A stretch of DNA of 64,000 nt, from assembly GCA_002478565.1 (NCBI GenBank), contig DLPC01000026.1:248001-312000 (forward strand), given 5' to 3'. Below the pieces are notes generated by a model. That model had not been told where the DNA came from and searched no databases. It saw nothing but the letters and a program-made list of their open reading frames with translations. This DNA comes from Flavobacteriales bacterium UBA7468 (GTDB taxonomy: Bacteria; Bacteroidota; Bacteroidia; Flavobacteriales_D; Crocinitomicaceae). Numbering within the stretch: the stretch's first letter is position 1; every line of letters starts with the position of its first letter. Positions 17,631 to 25,998 of the stretch are shown piece after piece. The position numbers were made by a program, and so were the translations under genes.

Positions 17631-18938
17631 ATGGCCTCTTTTGAAATCTACGGTGGAAAACCATTAAAAGGCGAAATCATTCCTCAGGGTGCAAAAAACG
17701 AAGCATTACAAGTGCTTTGCGCTCCTTTACTTACGTCAGAAAAAGTTACTATTTCAAATGTGCCTGACATCGTCGATGTCAACAAACTCATCGCTTTGCT
17801 CCAAACAATGGGGGTGAAGGTTGAAAAGGTTGAAAAGGGCACATATATTTTTCAAGCCAAAGAAATTGATTTAGCATACCTAGAATCAGAGGACTTCAAA
17901 AAGCGCGCTTCTTCTTTGCGTGGTTCGATCATGATTGTTGGGCCTTTATTGGCGCGTTATGGTCGTGGATTTATTCCAAAGCCAGGAGGCGACAAAATTG
18001 GAAGACGCCGTCTGGATACGCACTTTGAAGGTTTTGCGTTACTTGGTGCAAAATTCAATTACGATGCCGGTGAGCACTTTTACTCTGTTGAAGCCGCACA
18101 ACTCAAAGGCGCCTACATTCACCTTGATGAAGCGTCAGTAACTGGTACGGCCAATGTCCTAATGGCGGCAGTTATGGCCGAAGGCGAAACTACTTTTTAT
18201 AACGCTGCTTGCGAACCCTATATTCAGCAACTTTGTAAAATGCTCAATTCCATGGGTGCCAACATCACCGGAATTGGTTCAAATATGCTCCATATCAAAG
18301 GTGTCAAGGAACTGAAAGGATGTTTCCACCGTATTTTACCCGACATGATTGAAATTGGTAGTTTCATCGGTTTGGCGGCCATGACCCAATCTGAAATCAC
18401 CATCAAAGATGTTTCTTGGGAAAACCTCGGCGTCATTCCAAACGTATTCAGACGCCTCGGAATCAAACTCGAGCGTCGCGGCGATGATATTTTTATTCCG
18501 GCCCAAGAAAAATACGAAATTGAAACCTTCATCGATGGCTCCATCATGACCATCTACGATGCGCCTTGGCCAGGTTTCACCCCTGACTTACTATCCATTA
18601 TATTGGTGGTGGCCACTCAGGCAAAAGGCTCGGTGCTCATTCATCAAAAAATGTTTGAGTCGCGTTTGTTCTTTGTCGACAAACTCATCGACATGGGCGC
18701 GCAAATCATTCTCTGTGATCCACACAGAGCAACCGTTATTGGCCTCAACCGCGAACACAGTCTCAAAGGAATTGAAATGACCTCACCTGACATCCGCGCA
18801 GGTGTTTCATTATTGATTGCTGCACTTTCTGCCAAAGGCAAGAGTGTCATCCACAACATCGAGCAAATTGACCGCGGCTACCAAGATATTGAGCTACGCC
18901 TCAACAACATTGGTGCAGACATCAGACGCATCGGATGA
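17631..18938 (+). CDS. murA: UDP-N-acetylglucosamine 1-carboxyvinyltransferase
   Basis: First committed step of peptidoglycan synthesis: transfer of enolpyruvate from PEP to UDP-GlcNAc in the cytoplasm. 435 residues with the family features QGAKNEALQVLCAPLL (Lys and Asn of the active site, about 19-34), RASSLRGSIMIVGPLLARYG and EASVTGTANVLMAAVM. The residue at the fosfomycin-reactive position is Asp (D121 in PGGDKIG) instead of Cys, so intrinsic insensitivity to fosfomycin is expected from known Cys-to-Asp MurA enzymes. It overlaps the thioredoxin gene start by four bases (ATGA). Confidence 0.95.
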   Translation: MASFEIYGGKPLKGEIIPQGAKNEALQVLCAPLLTSEKVTISNVPDIVDVNKLIALLQTMGVKVEKVEKGTYIFQAKEIDLAYLESEDFKKRASSLRGSIMIVGPLLARYGRGFIPKPGGDKIGRRRLDTHFEGFALLGAKFNYDAGEHFYSVEAAQLKGAYIHLDEASVTGTANVLMAAVMAEGETTFYNAACEPYIQQLCKMLNSMGANITGIGSNMLHIKGVKELKGCFHRILPDMIEIGSFIGLAAMTQSEITIKDVSWENLGVIPNVFRRLGIKLERRGDDIFIPAQEKYEIETFIDGSIMTIYDAPWPGFTPDLLSIILVVATQAKGSVLIHQKMFESRLFFVDKLIDMGAQIILCDPHRATVIGLNREHSLKGIEMTSPDIRAGVSLLIAALSAKGKSVIHNIEQIDRGYQDIELRLNNIGADIRRIG

Positions 18939-19462
18939 AAAAGCCACTGATCCTGATTACTGGTTTGTTGCTTGTATTTGCTTGTTATGCCTTGTGCACA
19001 CAGAAAAATACAACGCAAAACATGCAGCAAGCAAATGCTATTGCGCCTGAAATCAGTTTGCTTTCTCCGAAAGGCAAAACACTCAAGCTTTCCTCTTTGC
19101 GCGGCAAAATGGTGCTCATAGATTTTTGGGCTTCATGGTGTGGGCCGTGTCGAAAAGAGAGTCCAAATGTAGTCGAGGCCTATCAAAAATACCACAACAA
19201 AGCATTCAAAGGCGCCAAAGGTTTTGAAGTATTCAGTGTTTCTTTGGATCGCGACCAAGAGGCTTGGAAGCAAGCTATTTTGACAGATCATCTTGTTTGG
19301 AAAAACCATGTCCTTGATGAGCAAGGATTAGCGGCGGCTAATTACCAAGTTGCCACCATTCCGAATGCCTTTTTAGTAAATGGTGCAGGCGAAATTATCG
19401 CAAGCGGTGAAGCACTCAGAGGGCTCAATTTGCACATTACCCTTGATAAATACCTTCAATAA
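18935..19462 (+). CDS. Exported thioredoxin-fold protein (TlpA/ResA-like)
   Basis: Thiol-disulfide oxidoreductase outside the cytoplasm, 175 residues. An N-terminal hydrophobic run (about 4-21, LILITGLLLVFACYALC) is a signal or anchor; VFAC might be a weak lipobox. The thioredoxin domain has LIDFWASWCGPCRKESPN (active CxxC at about 69-72) and a cis-Pro in VATIPNAFLV. Family knowledge: such proteins reduce cytochrome c or envelope disulfides. ATGA overlap with murA implies translational coupling. It ends 25 bases before the convergent phosphorylase gene. Partner not identifiable. Confidence 0.87.
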   Translation: MKKPLILITGLLLVFACYALCTQKNTTQNMQQANAIAPEISLLSPKGKTLKLSSLRGKMVLIDFWASWCGPCRKESPNVVEAYQKYHNKAFKGAKGFEVFSVSLDRDQEAWKQAILTDHLVWKNHVLDEQGLAAANYQVATIPNAFLVNGAGEIIASGEALRGLNLHITLDKYLQ

Positions 19463-19487
19463 GTAAATGGTTAGGTTGGAAAGGGTA

Positions 19488-20351
19488 TCAAATCCTTTCT
19501 AAGACGTACAGGATCAATTCATCCATTTTTTGGTCAATCCCCGTAGCGAATTCTTTATTGGGCCTGTTGGCCACACCCAAACAAACGGTGGTGCAAGCGT
19601 GCCCTAGTGCTTTGCCAAGTGCAAATATTGCGGAGCTCTCCATCTCAAAATTCATAATACGCAGTTCTTCTTTCTGGAAAGAACCAAGTTGCAAATGGAT
19701 GTTTTTCATTTTGCTTTCCAAGCGCAAAGATCTTCCTTGTGGCCCATAAAAACCTGAGCTTGTTACGGTAATGCCACCGTGCACTTGTTCGCTATTCATG
19801 CGCTTGAACAGTTCAGTATCTGCACTGCTTAAATAAGGCATAATTTGATCTGGAAAACGAATGTATTGCTTGATTTCATTTAACAATTCTTTTTCTTCCG
19901 TGGAAAATTCAATCGGATAAAAATGCGCAACGTTATCCAAACCCAGTGCATGTGAAGATAAAATAAAGGAATGAACCGGAATGTGTTGCTGTAAGATGCC
20001 ACAAGTTCCGATGCGGACAATTTCGAGGAATGTTTTCGTTTGTTTTTCTTCTCTGTTGACCAAATCAATATTCACCAAGGCGTCAAGTTCTTGAAGGCAG
20101 ATGTCAATGTTGTCTGTCCCGATGCCGGTAGAGAGCACCGTGAGTCTTTTTCCTTTGTAAAGCCCTGTGTGGCTCACAAATTCGCGGTGTTGAACCTTAT
20201 GTTCAATGACATCAAAGAAGCGGCTGATTTTAGCAACACGGTCTTGGTCACCCACTAATATTATTTTGGAAGCAAGTTGCTCCGGGTGAAGCCCTAAATG
20301 ATAGACTGCACCATTTGCGTCAAGGACAAGTTCAGTGGCTGGAAATTGCAT
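19488..20351 (-). CDS. Nucleoside phosphorylase (uridine phosphorylase-like)
   Basis: Predicted to cleave a nucleoside with phosphate for salvage. 287 residues of the PNP/UDP family: IILVGDQDRVAKISRFF (about 30-46, the GDPxR phosphate-binding region with Gln for Pro), LSTGIGTDNIDICLQEL (about 73-89), IVRIGTCGILQ (about 111-121) and the late nucleoside-binding FEMESSAIFALGKALG. The family's R(I/V)G(T/S)CG and EMES motifs are intact. Whether uridine or purine nucleosides are preferred cannot be decided by eye. The start overlaps the DUF4197 stop by one base (TAATG), so it is the last gene of a three-gene minus-strand operon. Confidence 0.85.
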   Translation of the reverse strand: MQFPATELVLDANGAVYHLGLHPEQLASKIILVGDQDRVAKISRFFDVIEHKVQHREFVSHTGLYKGKRLTVLSTGIGTDNIDICLQELDALVNIDLVNREEKQTKTFLEIVRIGTCGILQQHIPVHSFILSSHALGLDNVAHFYPIEFSTEEKELLNEIKQYIRFPDQIMPYLSSADTELFKRMNSEQVHGGITVTSSGFYGPQGRSLRLESKMKNIHLQLGSFQKEELRIMNFEMESSAIFALGKALGHACTTVCLGVANRPNKEFATGIDQKMDELILYVLERI

Positions 20352-21094
20352 TAGAGAGAGCCAAATACTTTTGCTAATAGGTCTGTAATACGGGCCGCTG
20401 GATTGGCACGTATTTGATCTTCTTCTTGTGCAACTAAAACAAATAGCCCTTCGATAGCACGTTGGGTAATGTAGGCATCAAGATCCGGGTTGAGTTGTTG
20501 ACCTCCTGTAAGTTTGGCAGCAGTATTGTATTTTGTAATAAGTGGATTCCAGTAGGCAGTGAGGCCTACTTTTGAAGTGGCAGCTTTTACTTTAGGTAGA
20601 AATGCATTGTAGAGTGCCGTTTGTGTTTGCTGCTTCAAAAAGTTTGTTGCTGCACCCTGCCCGCCATTTAAGATTTTGAATCCGTCTTGAACACTGAGTT
20701 GAAGGATGGCATCTTTAAAAATAGGCAGTGCTTCTTTCACTGCTTCCTCAGCAGCACGGTTAAGTGTTGTTTCAAATTTTTCAACCTCGGTATTTAGGCC
20801 AAGTTGGAGGGCTTTTTCTTTGACTTTGATCGCATCGGGTGGAAATGGCAAACGAATTTGAGGGTTACCAAGAAAGCCATCGACAAGACTGCTTTTATTT
20901 ACTGCTTTTTCAATACCTAATTGCAAGGCCTCCTTTAGACCTGAAATAACTTCTTCGTTAGAAAGCTGTGGTTTTGCAGCCGGTACAGTCGGGATGCTGA
21001 TTGGCAGCTCTTTACCTAGTGCTTTGATCTTTTGTGCGCAAGATACTTGGGTAAATAAAAGACTAAGGACAAATAAGTACGCGTAATTTTTCAT
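20351..21094 (-). CDS. DUF4197 exported lipoprotein-like protein
   Basis: 247 residues of an uncharacterised bacterial family. The N-terminus MKNYAYLFVLSLLFTQVSCA has a hydrophobic run ending in QVSC, a plausible lipobox (Cys19). Family marks: EVISGLKEALQLGIEKAV, FLGNPQIRLPFPPDAIKVK and a late IRANPAARITDLLAKVF. It lies three bases after the T9SS protein stop and overlaps the phosphorylase start, so the three are likely transcribed together. Function unknown; the signal places it in the envelope. Confidence 0.85.
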   Translation of the reverse strand: MKNYAYLFVLSLLFTQVSCAQKIKALGKELPISIPTVPAAKPQLSNEEVISGLKEALQLGIEKAVNKSSLVDGFLGNPQIRLPFPPDAIKVKEKALQLGLNTEVEKFETTLNRAAEEAVKEALPIFKDAILQLSVQDGFKILNGGQGAATNFLKQQTQTALYNAFLPKVKAATSKVGLTAYWNPLITKYNTAAKLTGGQQLNPDLDAYITQRAIEGLFVLVAQEEDQIRANPAARITDLLAKVFGSL

Positions 21095-21097
21095 AAC

Positions 21098-23830
21098 TTA
21101 CCTGATTACATGAATCATGCCAGTTTTGATGGTTTTGCCGTCTGTATCTAATTCTTTGTACCAAGCTCTCCAAACGTAGGTGCCAGGTTGTACTTTGACA
21201 CCATTGTAATAGCCGTCCCAGTAGGCGTGTGGGTCATTGGTTTCCCAGATGATTTCACCCCAGCGGTTATAGATAGCAAGGTTAAAATTCGCGTTATCGA
21301 TGCCCTCTACATAAAAAGACCAAACTTGGTTGTGCTCGTCGTCGTCTGGAGTAAAGGCGGTAGGGGCGTAGAAAATCACATCTGACACGACCTCAATGTC
21401 AATAGTTATGGAGTCAGAACAGCCATCTACGGTTGTAACAGTCAACATGATCGGATAGGTAGCCATCACACCTTCAGGGTATGAAATGATGGCACTTGAG
21501 CCGTTGCTAGTGATTTGCGTTGCGCCCGGAGAAGTCCAGTCGTATTGTGCAATGTTACCCGATGAAATGTCATTGGTTTGAACAGTGGTTTCGAACCACG
21601 TAACAGGATTTTTTGAAAGTGTGAAATTGGCTGATGGCATTGGTGTAACGGTGAGTAAATCATCAAAGAAACCGTTATAGATACAACCGTGGATAGAGGT
21701 GATAATGACGCTCAGGTCGTAGTCACCGGGCTGTGCAATGGTGTGGAAGAGGGTGTCTTGATTTGGCAAATTAAATTGATCACCGTTCGAGAAAGAATAG
21801 GCCGTAGAAGCGATGTCTTGCCCGTTGGTTGAAACGTTGTGTAATTCAAAATTACCCGGTGTACAAATTTGGTTGTCTACAGGCTGAATAATTGCGATGA
21901 TATCTTGTGGGAACGTGATGGTCATGCATTCGGTAGTGGTAGGTGAACCACAAAGTTCGCTGAGCGTCACGCAGTAAACGGTTCCTGAATTGAGTGGATC
22001 CACAGTAATGCTCGAACCATTGCCAATTGGAATGCCGTTTTCTGTCCAGGTAAAGGTGTAGGCAGTTGAACCTCCTGCACCTGCGGCACTCAAGACAATA
22101 TTTGATTCAGAACAAATCATGGTGTCTGCGGTGAGAAAGGTGATATCCAATGGGTTTGGTTGGCCAATAGTAACACTGATTGTTTGTACACAACCGTTGG
22201 CGTCTGTAACTGTACAAGTATTGAGGCCTGCAGGCAAGTCAAGAGCTGTAGCAGCCAATGACGAGGAGATGTCCCAATCGTAAGCATAAGGAGCTGTTCC
22301 TTGCGTAACATCAATCGTAGCTTGACCATTGGCAAAAGTATAGCAGTTGGCATCTACGATATTTACAGCACTCAAAATCATAGCTGGGATTTCAGTGATA
22401 GTCACGTAGATGGTATCTGAACATCCGGTTGAATTCGATGCATAACACCAGTGATTGCCCGCCGGAAGACCAGTAACTGTTTGGGTGTTGGCGCCAGTGC
22501 TCCATTGATAAGTAATGACACCTGTTGCTGGGCTTACGTTTGCAGTAGCAGTTCCATCTGAACCACCTGGGCAGGAAACTGGTGTAGAAGTGTAAGAGAA
22601 GTTGGCAGGTGTGTCGGTGATAATGGCAGTTGCTGTTGAATTACAGCCATTGCCGTCATGTTGAGTGACGGTGTAAGTACCGGCAGTTAAATTTGTGGCA
22701 GGATTACCGGTAATTGCGCCCGGGTTCCAAGTGTAAGTGCAGGGTGCAGGTGAGCCCGCGCCTGGTGTAGCGGTTGCACTACCGATACCTTGTGAGCAAA
22801 CATCTGGAATGACGGTAGTGGTTACAGATGGCGTAGCACGGGTAATCCAGGTCGTATCTTGGGTAATGGAGCCAATACTGGTTCCGCAAGCGGCACCTGA
22901 AAGGAAGTAGCCAGTGGTACCTGGTGGGATAATATTGACATTAAGTGTACCGTTGTTATACTGGAAGGTTTGCCCGTTGGTGTTGGCCCAAACAAAGTTG
23001 CTACCCGGGCTATTGACCATCGCATAAGGGATTTGGGTAATGGTATAAGCCGCAGTGTTTGTTGGTGAAGTTGGTGTAAAGCGGCGGCCATCTTGGTTGG
23101 CACCCCAAACAGTATTATTTCTTCCTGGCGTAATGTGCGCTGTAGGCATAGGAGCATTGTTTTCTGATCCTTGTATTGCCAAACCACTATTCCATGTAGA
23201 ACAAATTGGTTTGTTACCAATGTGTAGTTCAAATACGTTAGTTGTTTCATAAAGCACAATAGCCATATAGTTACATTGTGATGTACAGCTGAACATCATG
23301 ATGTTTTTGTAGAGCACAACAAACTTTCGGTTAGGCGCTGTACCGAAGGTCTGATATTGGATTTGACCACCTAAAGACGGATTGATATCTTGGTAAGTCA
23401 ACATAATGGTATTTTTTGCAGCTGCAAAGCCCGCGTTAGGCAAGGTTCCGACACCTGCCAAGGACCAAGGGCAATAGCCACTTGCATTGGCGAGATTGAA
23501 CGAAATGAGTCCATTGGAACCAATTACACATTGCGTGTAATTATTACCATAAAAATTAAAAGTAAAACCCATACTTACTGCTGCAGACCATGAGTCATCT
23601 GAAAGTGTAACGTTGGTAGGTGCATTGAGGTATAGACCAGCAGAGGTTCCTGGCGTAGTTCCTGAATTACAATTGTTGATCACGACCGTTTGGCCTGGGC
23701 AAACAGTGGTGTCTTGTCCAAGACACAGGGTTACAGGGCCTTGAGCATAAATTGTATGAAATGTAAACAGCTGAACTAAAAGAACTAGCGCAGCATATTT
23801 AGAGATAACGGAATTTTTAGAAAACGTCAT
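21098..23830 (-). CDS. T9SS-secreted protein with SprB-like repeats and gliding-type C-terminal domain
   Basis: Secreted or surface protein of 910 residues counted from 23830. That ATG (MTFSKNSVISKY) gives a clean signal peptide ending TIYAQ; a frame start 13 residues earlier does not. Order: a beta-rich domain after the signal (TLCLGQDTTVCPGQ, then FNFYGNNYTQCVIGSNGLIS); several 75-85-residue SprB-like repeats (VSCPGGSDGTATANVSP, YQWSTGAN); PKD-like parts; and a C-terminal T9SS type B sorting domain with FYAPTAFTPDDDEHNQ and LAIYNRWGEIIWET. Family knowledge: SprB-type proteins are surface adhesins used in gliding. First gene of an operon with DUF4197 and a nucleoside phosphorylase, an odd combination. 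Confidence 0.9.
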   Translation of the reverse strand: MTFSKNSVISKYAALVLLVQLFTFHTIYAQGPVTLCLGQDTTVCPGQTVVINNCNSGTTPGTSAGLYLNAPTNVTLSDDSWSAAVSMGFTFNFYGNNYTQCVIGSNGLISFNLANASGYCPWSLAGVGTLPNAGFAAAKNTIMLTYQDINPSLGGQIQYQTFGTAPNRKFVVLYKNIMMFSCTSQCNYMAIVLYETTNVFELHIGNKPICSTWNSGLAIQGSENNAPMPTAHITPGRNNTVWGANQDGRRFTPTSPTNTAAYTITQIPYAMVNSPGSNFVWANTNGQTFQYNNGTLNVNIIPPGTTGYFLSGAACGTSIGSITQDTTWITRATPSVTTTVIPDVCSQGIGSATATPGAGSPAPCTYTWNPGAITGNPATNLTAGTYTVTQHDGNGCNSTATAIITDTPANFSYTSTPVSCPGGSDGTATANVSPATGVITYQWSTGANTQTVTGLPAGNHWCYASNSTGCSDTIYVTITEIPAMILSAVNIVDANCYTFANGQATIDVTQGTAPYAYDWDISSSLAATALDLPAGLNTCTVTDANGCVQTISVTIGQPNPLDITFLTADTMICSESNIVLSAAGAGGSTAYTFTWTENGIPIGNGSSITVDPLNSGTVYCVTLSELCGSPTTTECMTITFPQDIIAIIQPVDNQICTPGNFELHNVSTNGQDIASTAYSFSNGDQFNLPNQDTLFHTIAQPGDYDLSVIITSIHGCIYNGFFDDLLTVTPMPSANFTLSKNPVTWFETTVQTNDISSGNIAQYDWTSPGATQITSNGSSAIISYPEGVMATYPIMLTVTTVDGCSDSITIDIEVVSDVIFYAPTAFTPDDDEHNQVWSFYVEGIDNANFNLAIYNRWGEIIWETNDPHAYWDGYYNGVKVQPGTYVWRAWYKELDTDGKTIKTGMIHVIR

Positions 23831-23866
23831 TTTATGTAGTAGTTGATTCAAAACGGTTCGTAGACG

Positions 23867-23898
23867 CAAATATAAGTCCTAGAGTTGCTTATTGGCAA
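23867..23898 (-). promoter_or_regulatory. Promoter of the T9SS protein operon (-33 TTG, 21-base spacer, -7 box)
   Basis: Minus-strand TATATTTG (23867-23874) with TTG at 23896-23898. The predicted start of transcription is about 30 bases before the ATG at 23830. Confidence 0.65.
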
Positions 23899-23951
23899 GT
23901 AAAATCTTACTCTTTTTTTGAATTCTTTTCAAACAAGAAACTATAAAGCTA

Positions 23952-23974
23952 ATTAGTGTCATTTAGACACTAAT
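23952..23974. promoter_or_regulatory. Perfect 9-bp palindrome upstream of gdhA (possible operator)
   Basis: ATTAGTGTC (23952-23960), loop ATTTA, GACACTAAT (23966-23974). It lies between the divergent T9SS-protein promoter and the gdhA -7 box at 24016. No U-tract follows on either strand, so a terminator is unlikely. Confidence 0.45.
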
Positions 23975-24015
23975 AAATTGTTGAAAAAAGATGAGAGCAA
24001 GAGTGCTTTTTCAGT

Positions 24016-24023
24016 TAATTTTG
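24016..24023 (+). promoter_or_regulatory. -7 box for gdhA
   Basis: TAATTTTG, 30 bases before the chosen gdhA ATG at 24054. It lies inside the longer frame that opens at 23991, which argues against that earlier start. Confidence 0.5.
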
Positions 24024-24053
24024 CCCAAAGTTTACAAACAAAAAACAACTCTT

Positions 24054-25409
24054 ATGTCAAATCAGTATCACGCAGAAATTGAAGCTTTCATGGATCGTGT
24101 TCGCGCCAAAAACGGTCACGAACCTGAGTTTTTACAAGCCGTTCAGGAAGTAGCTGAAGCTGTAATTCCTTTTATTGAGGCCAATCCTAAATACAAAACC
24201 TCTAAAATTTTAGATCGTATTGTTGAGCCAGAGCGCACTATTATATTCCGCGTTCCTTGGTTAGATGACAACGGCAACATTCAAGTAAACCGCGGTTATC
24301 GTGTTGAATTTAATAGCGCCATCGGCCCTTACAAAGGTGGTTTGCGTTTTCATCCGTCTGTGAATTTATCGATCCTTAAGTTTTTAGGTTTCGAGCAAAT
24401 CTTTAAAAACTCACTTACTACCTTGCCAATGGGCGGTGGTAAAGGTGGGTCTGATTTTGACCCTAAAGGGAAATCAGACAATGAAGTAATGAAGTTTTGT
24501 CAGTCCTTCATGACTGAACTTTTCCGTCACATTGGCGCCGATACAGATGTACCAGCAGGTGACATCGGTGTGGGTGGTCGTGAGATTGGCTACATGTTTG
24601 GACAATACAAGCGTTTGCGCAATGAATTTACTGGTGTCTTGACAGGTAAAGGTCGCAATTGGGGTGGTTCTTTGATTCGTCCAGAAGCAACTGGTTACGG
24701 TACCGTATATTTTGCCAAAGAAATGTTGGCAACAAAAGGCGATTCTTTCAACGGTAAAATTGTTGCTGTTTCTGGTTCCGGAAACGTTGCTCAGTTCGCA
24801 TGTGAAAAAGCTACCCAATTGGGTGGTAAAGTGGTTACGCTCTCTGACTCAGAAGGCTACATCTACGACGAAGCTGGCATCGATGCTGAGAAATTGGCAT
24901 GGGTGATGGACTTGAAAAACAACCGTCGTGGCCGTATTTCTGAATACGTCAAGCAATACCCAGGTGCCAAATTTGTAGCTGGTAAGCGTCCGTGGGAAGT
25001 CAAAGCTGATATCGCGCTTCCTTGTGCTACCCAAAACGAACTCAACGGAGAAGAAGCCAAAGCATTGATCGCCAATGGTGTGAAGTGTGTGGCAGAAGGC
25101 GCAAACATGCCTTCTACGCCTGAAGCAATTGCAGCCTTCCAAGCGGCTAACGTGCTTTTCTCTCCAGGAAAAGCATCTAACGCTGGTGGTGTAGCTACTT
25201 CAGGTCTAGAAATGTCTCAAAACTCTTTGCGTTTATCTTGGTCAGCTGAAGAAGTAGACCAACGTTTACATGGCATTATGGTTTCTATCCATGAAGCTTG
25301 TGTGAAATACGGTAAAGATGCCAATGGCAATGTAGATTACGTGAAAGGTGCTAATGTGGCTGGCTTCGTAAAAGTTGCGGATGCCATGATTGACCAAGGT
25401 TTGGTTTAA
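24054..25409 (+). CDS. gdhA: NADP-type glutamate dehydrogenase (hexameric, GdhA)
   Basis: Interconverts 2-oxoglutarate plus ammonia and glutamate. 451 residues from ATG 24054 (MSNQYHAEIEAFMDRV), the usual length for this class. A frame start at 23991 adds 21 residues that contain the promoter box, so it is rejected. Seen: YRVEFNSAIGPYKGGLRFHP and LPMGGGKGGSDFDPKGKSD (substrate and catalytic Lys region), PAGDIGVGGREIGYMFGQY (catalytic Asp), and VSGSGNVAQFACEKA (Rossmann motif). Cofactor preference for NADP is by family resemblance. A palindrome upstream may regulate it. A hairpin terminator follows. Confidence 0.95.
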   Translation: MSNQYHAEIEAFMDRVRAKNGHEPEFLQAVQEVAEAVIPFIEANPKYKTSKILDRIVEPERTIIFRVPWLDDNGNIQVNRGYRVEFNSAIGPYKGGLRFHPSVNLSILKFLGFEQIFKNSLTTLPMGGGKGGSDFDPKGKSDNEVMKFCQSFMTELFRHIGADTDVPAGDIGVGGREIGYMFGQYKRLRNEFTGVLTGKGRNWGGSLIRPEATGYGTVYFAKEMLATKGDSFNGKIVAVSGSGNVAQFACEKATQLGGKVVTLSDSEGYIYDEAGIDAEKLAWVMDLKNNRRGRISEYVKQYPGAKFVAGKRPWEVKADIALPCATQNELNGEEAKALIANGVKCVAEGANMPSTPEAIAAFQAANVLFSPGKASNAGGVATSGLEMSQNSLRLSWSAEEVDQRLHGIMVSIHEACVKYGKDANGNVDYVKGANVAGFVKVADAMIDQGLV

Positions 25410-25428
25410 TCTTTCAATCATTTTTTTG

Positions 25429-25458
25429 AAAAAGGTCTTCTCTGGAAGGCCTTTTTTT
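25429..25458 (+). terminator. gdhA terminator
   Basis: Stem AAGGTCTTC / GAAGGCCTT around loop TCTG (about 25432-25453; one G-T pair), followed by a T-run. The end of the T-run overlaps the -7 box of the next gene. Confidence 0.8.
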
Positions 25459-25465
25459 ATTTTTG
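25458..25465 (+). promoter_or_regulatory. -7 box inside the gdhA terminator T-tract (leaderless candidate)
   Basis: TATTTTTG three bases (CAT) before the ATG at 25469. Termination and initiation signals share the same T-run. Confidence 0.45.
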
Positions 25466-25468
25466 CAT

Positions 25469-25981
25469 ATGTGTTTTCGCAAAACCGCGCTTTTTCTCTT
25501 TCTATTTAGTATCCAAATGCTTAGCGCCCAATATACTGTAGGTATCGGTGCGTCCTTGCATCGCTATGACCAAGTCTTGAGTGTTAAAGGCGTGAAGACT
25601 TTGAATGCTGGGGGCTTGGGATTAGAACTGGGCTGTGGGGTAGAGCGTAGTTTGCAAGGTGCCTTGGCGCCTCAAGCGGCTTTGTTCTGGCAAGCGCCGT
25701 TGCCTTTAAAAGATAGACACTACGCTTTACATAGGCCATATTATATGCTGCGTTATCAATTTGATTTTCAAAAGGCAGGATTTTTAGATACTTATCATGG
25801 CATCTACGGTGGCTTGGGTTATGCTTTTGGTTTAGGTGTCAGGCATAGTCTTTTACTTCAATTGGGCTTGGGTGCCGTAGTTGAATATTTGTACTTTCCC
25901 AATCTATCAAATCCAGAGCGACATTTCTTTTTGAATCCGCAAGTGCAGCTCAATTATTACTTTCGAATTCACGCCAATTGA
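25469..25981 (+). CDS. Small exported outer-membrane-like protein, unknown
   Basis: 170 residues. A signal peptide is clear (MCFRKTALFLFLFSIQMLSAQ, cleavage after about residue 21). The rest is Gly-, Leu- and Tyr-rich with alternating hydrophobic patterns (IYGGLGYAFGLGVRHSLLLQ) and ends in an aromatic strand, VQLNYYFRIHAN, as in small beta-barrel proteins. I do not recognise a family. The ATG at 25469 is preferred over an in-frame TTG two codons earlier. It is followed after 17 bases by a GDPD-like lipoprotein gene on the same strand. Confidence 0.7.
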   Translation: MCFRKTALFLFLFSIQMLSAQYTVGIGASLHRYDQVLSVKGVKTLNAGGLGLELGCGVERSLQGALAPQAALFWQAPLPLKDRHYALHRPYYMLRYQFDFQKAGFLDTYHGIYGGLGYAFGLGVRHSLLLQLGLGAVVEYLYFPNLSNPERHFFLNPQVQLNYYFRIHAN

Positions 25982-25998
25982 ATGATTATTAGTTAAGG

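Noticed and set aside
19479..19499. GAAAGG / CCTTTC hairpin between the thioredoxin-like and phosphorylase genes
   Set aside because: Only six pairs, nine-base loop and no T-tract; it also lies partly in the phosphorylase 3' end.
23991..24053. Earlier ATG for gdhA
   Set aside because: The 21 added residues include the -7 box and do not resemble glutamate dehydrogenase N-termini.
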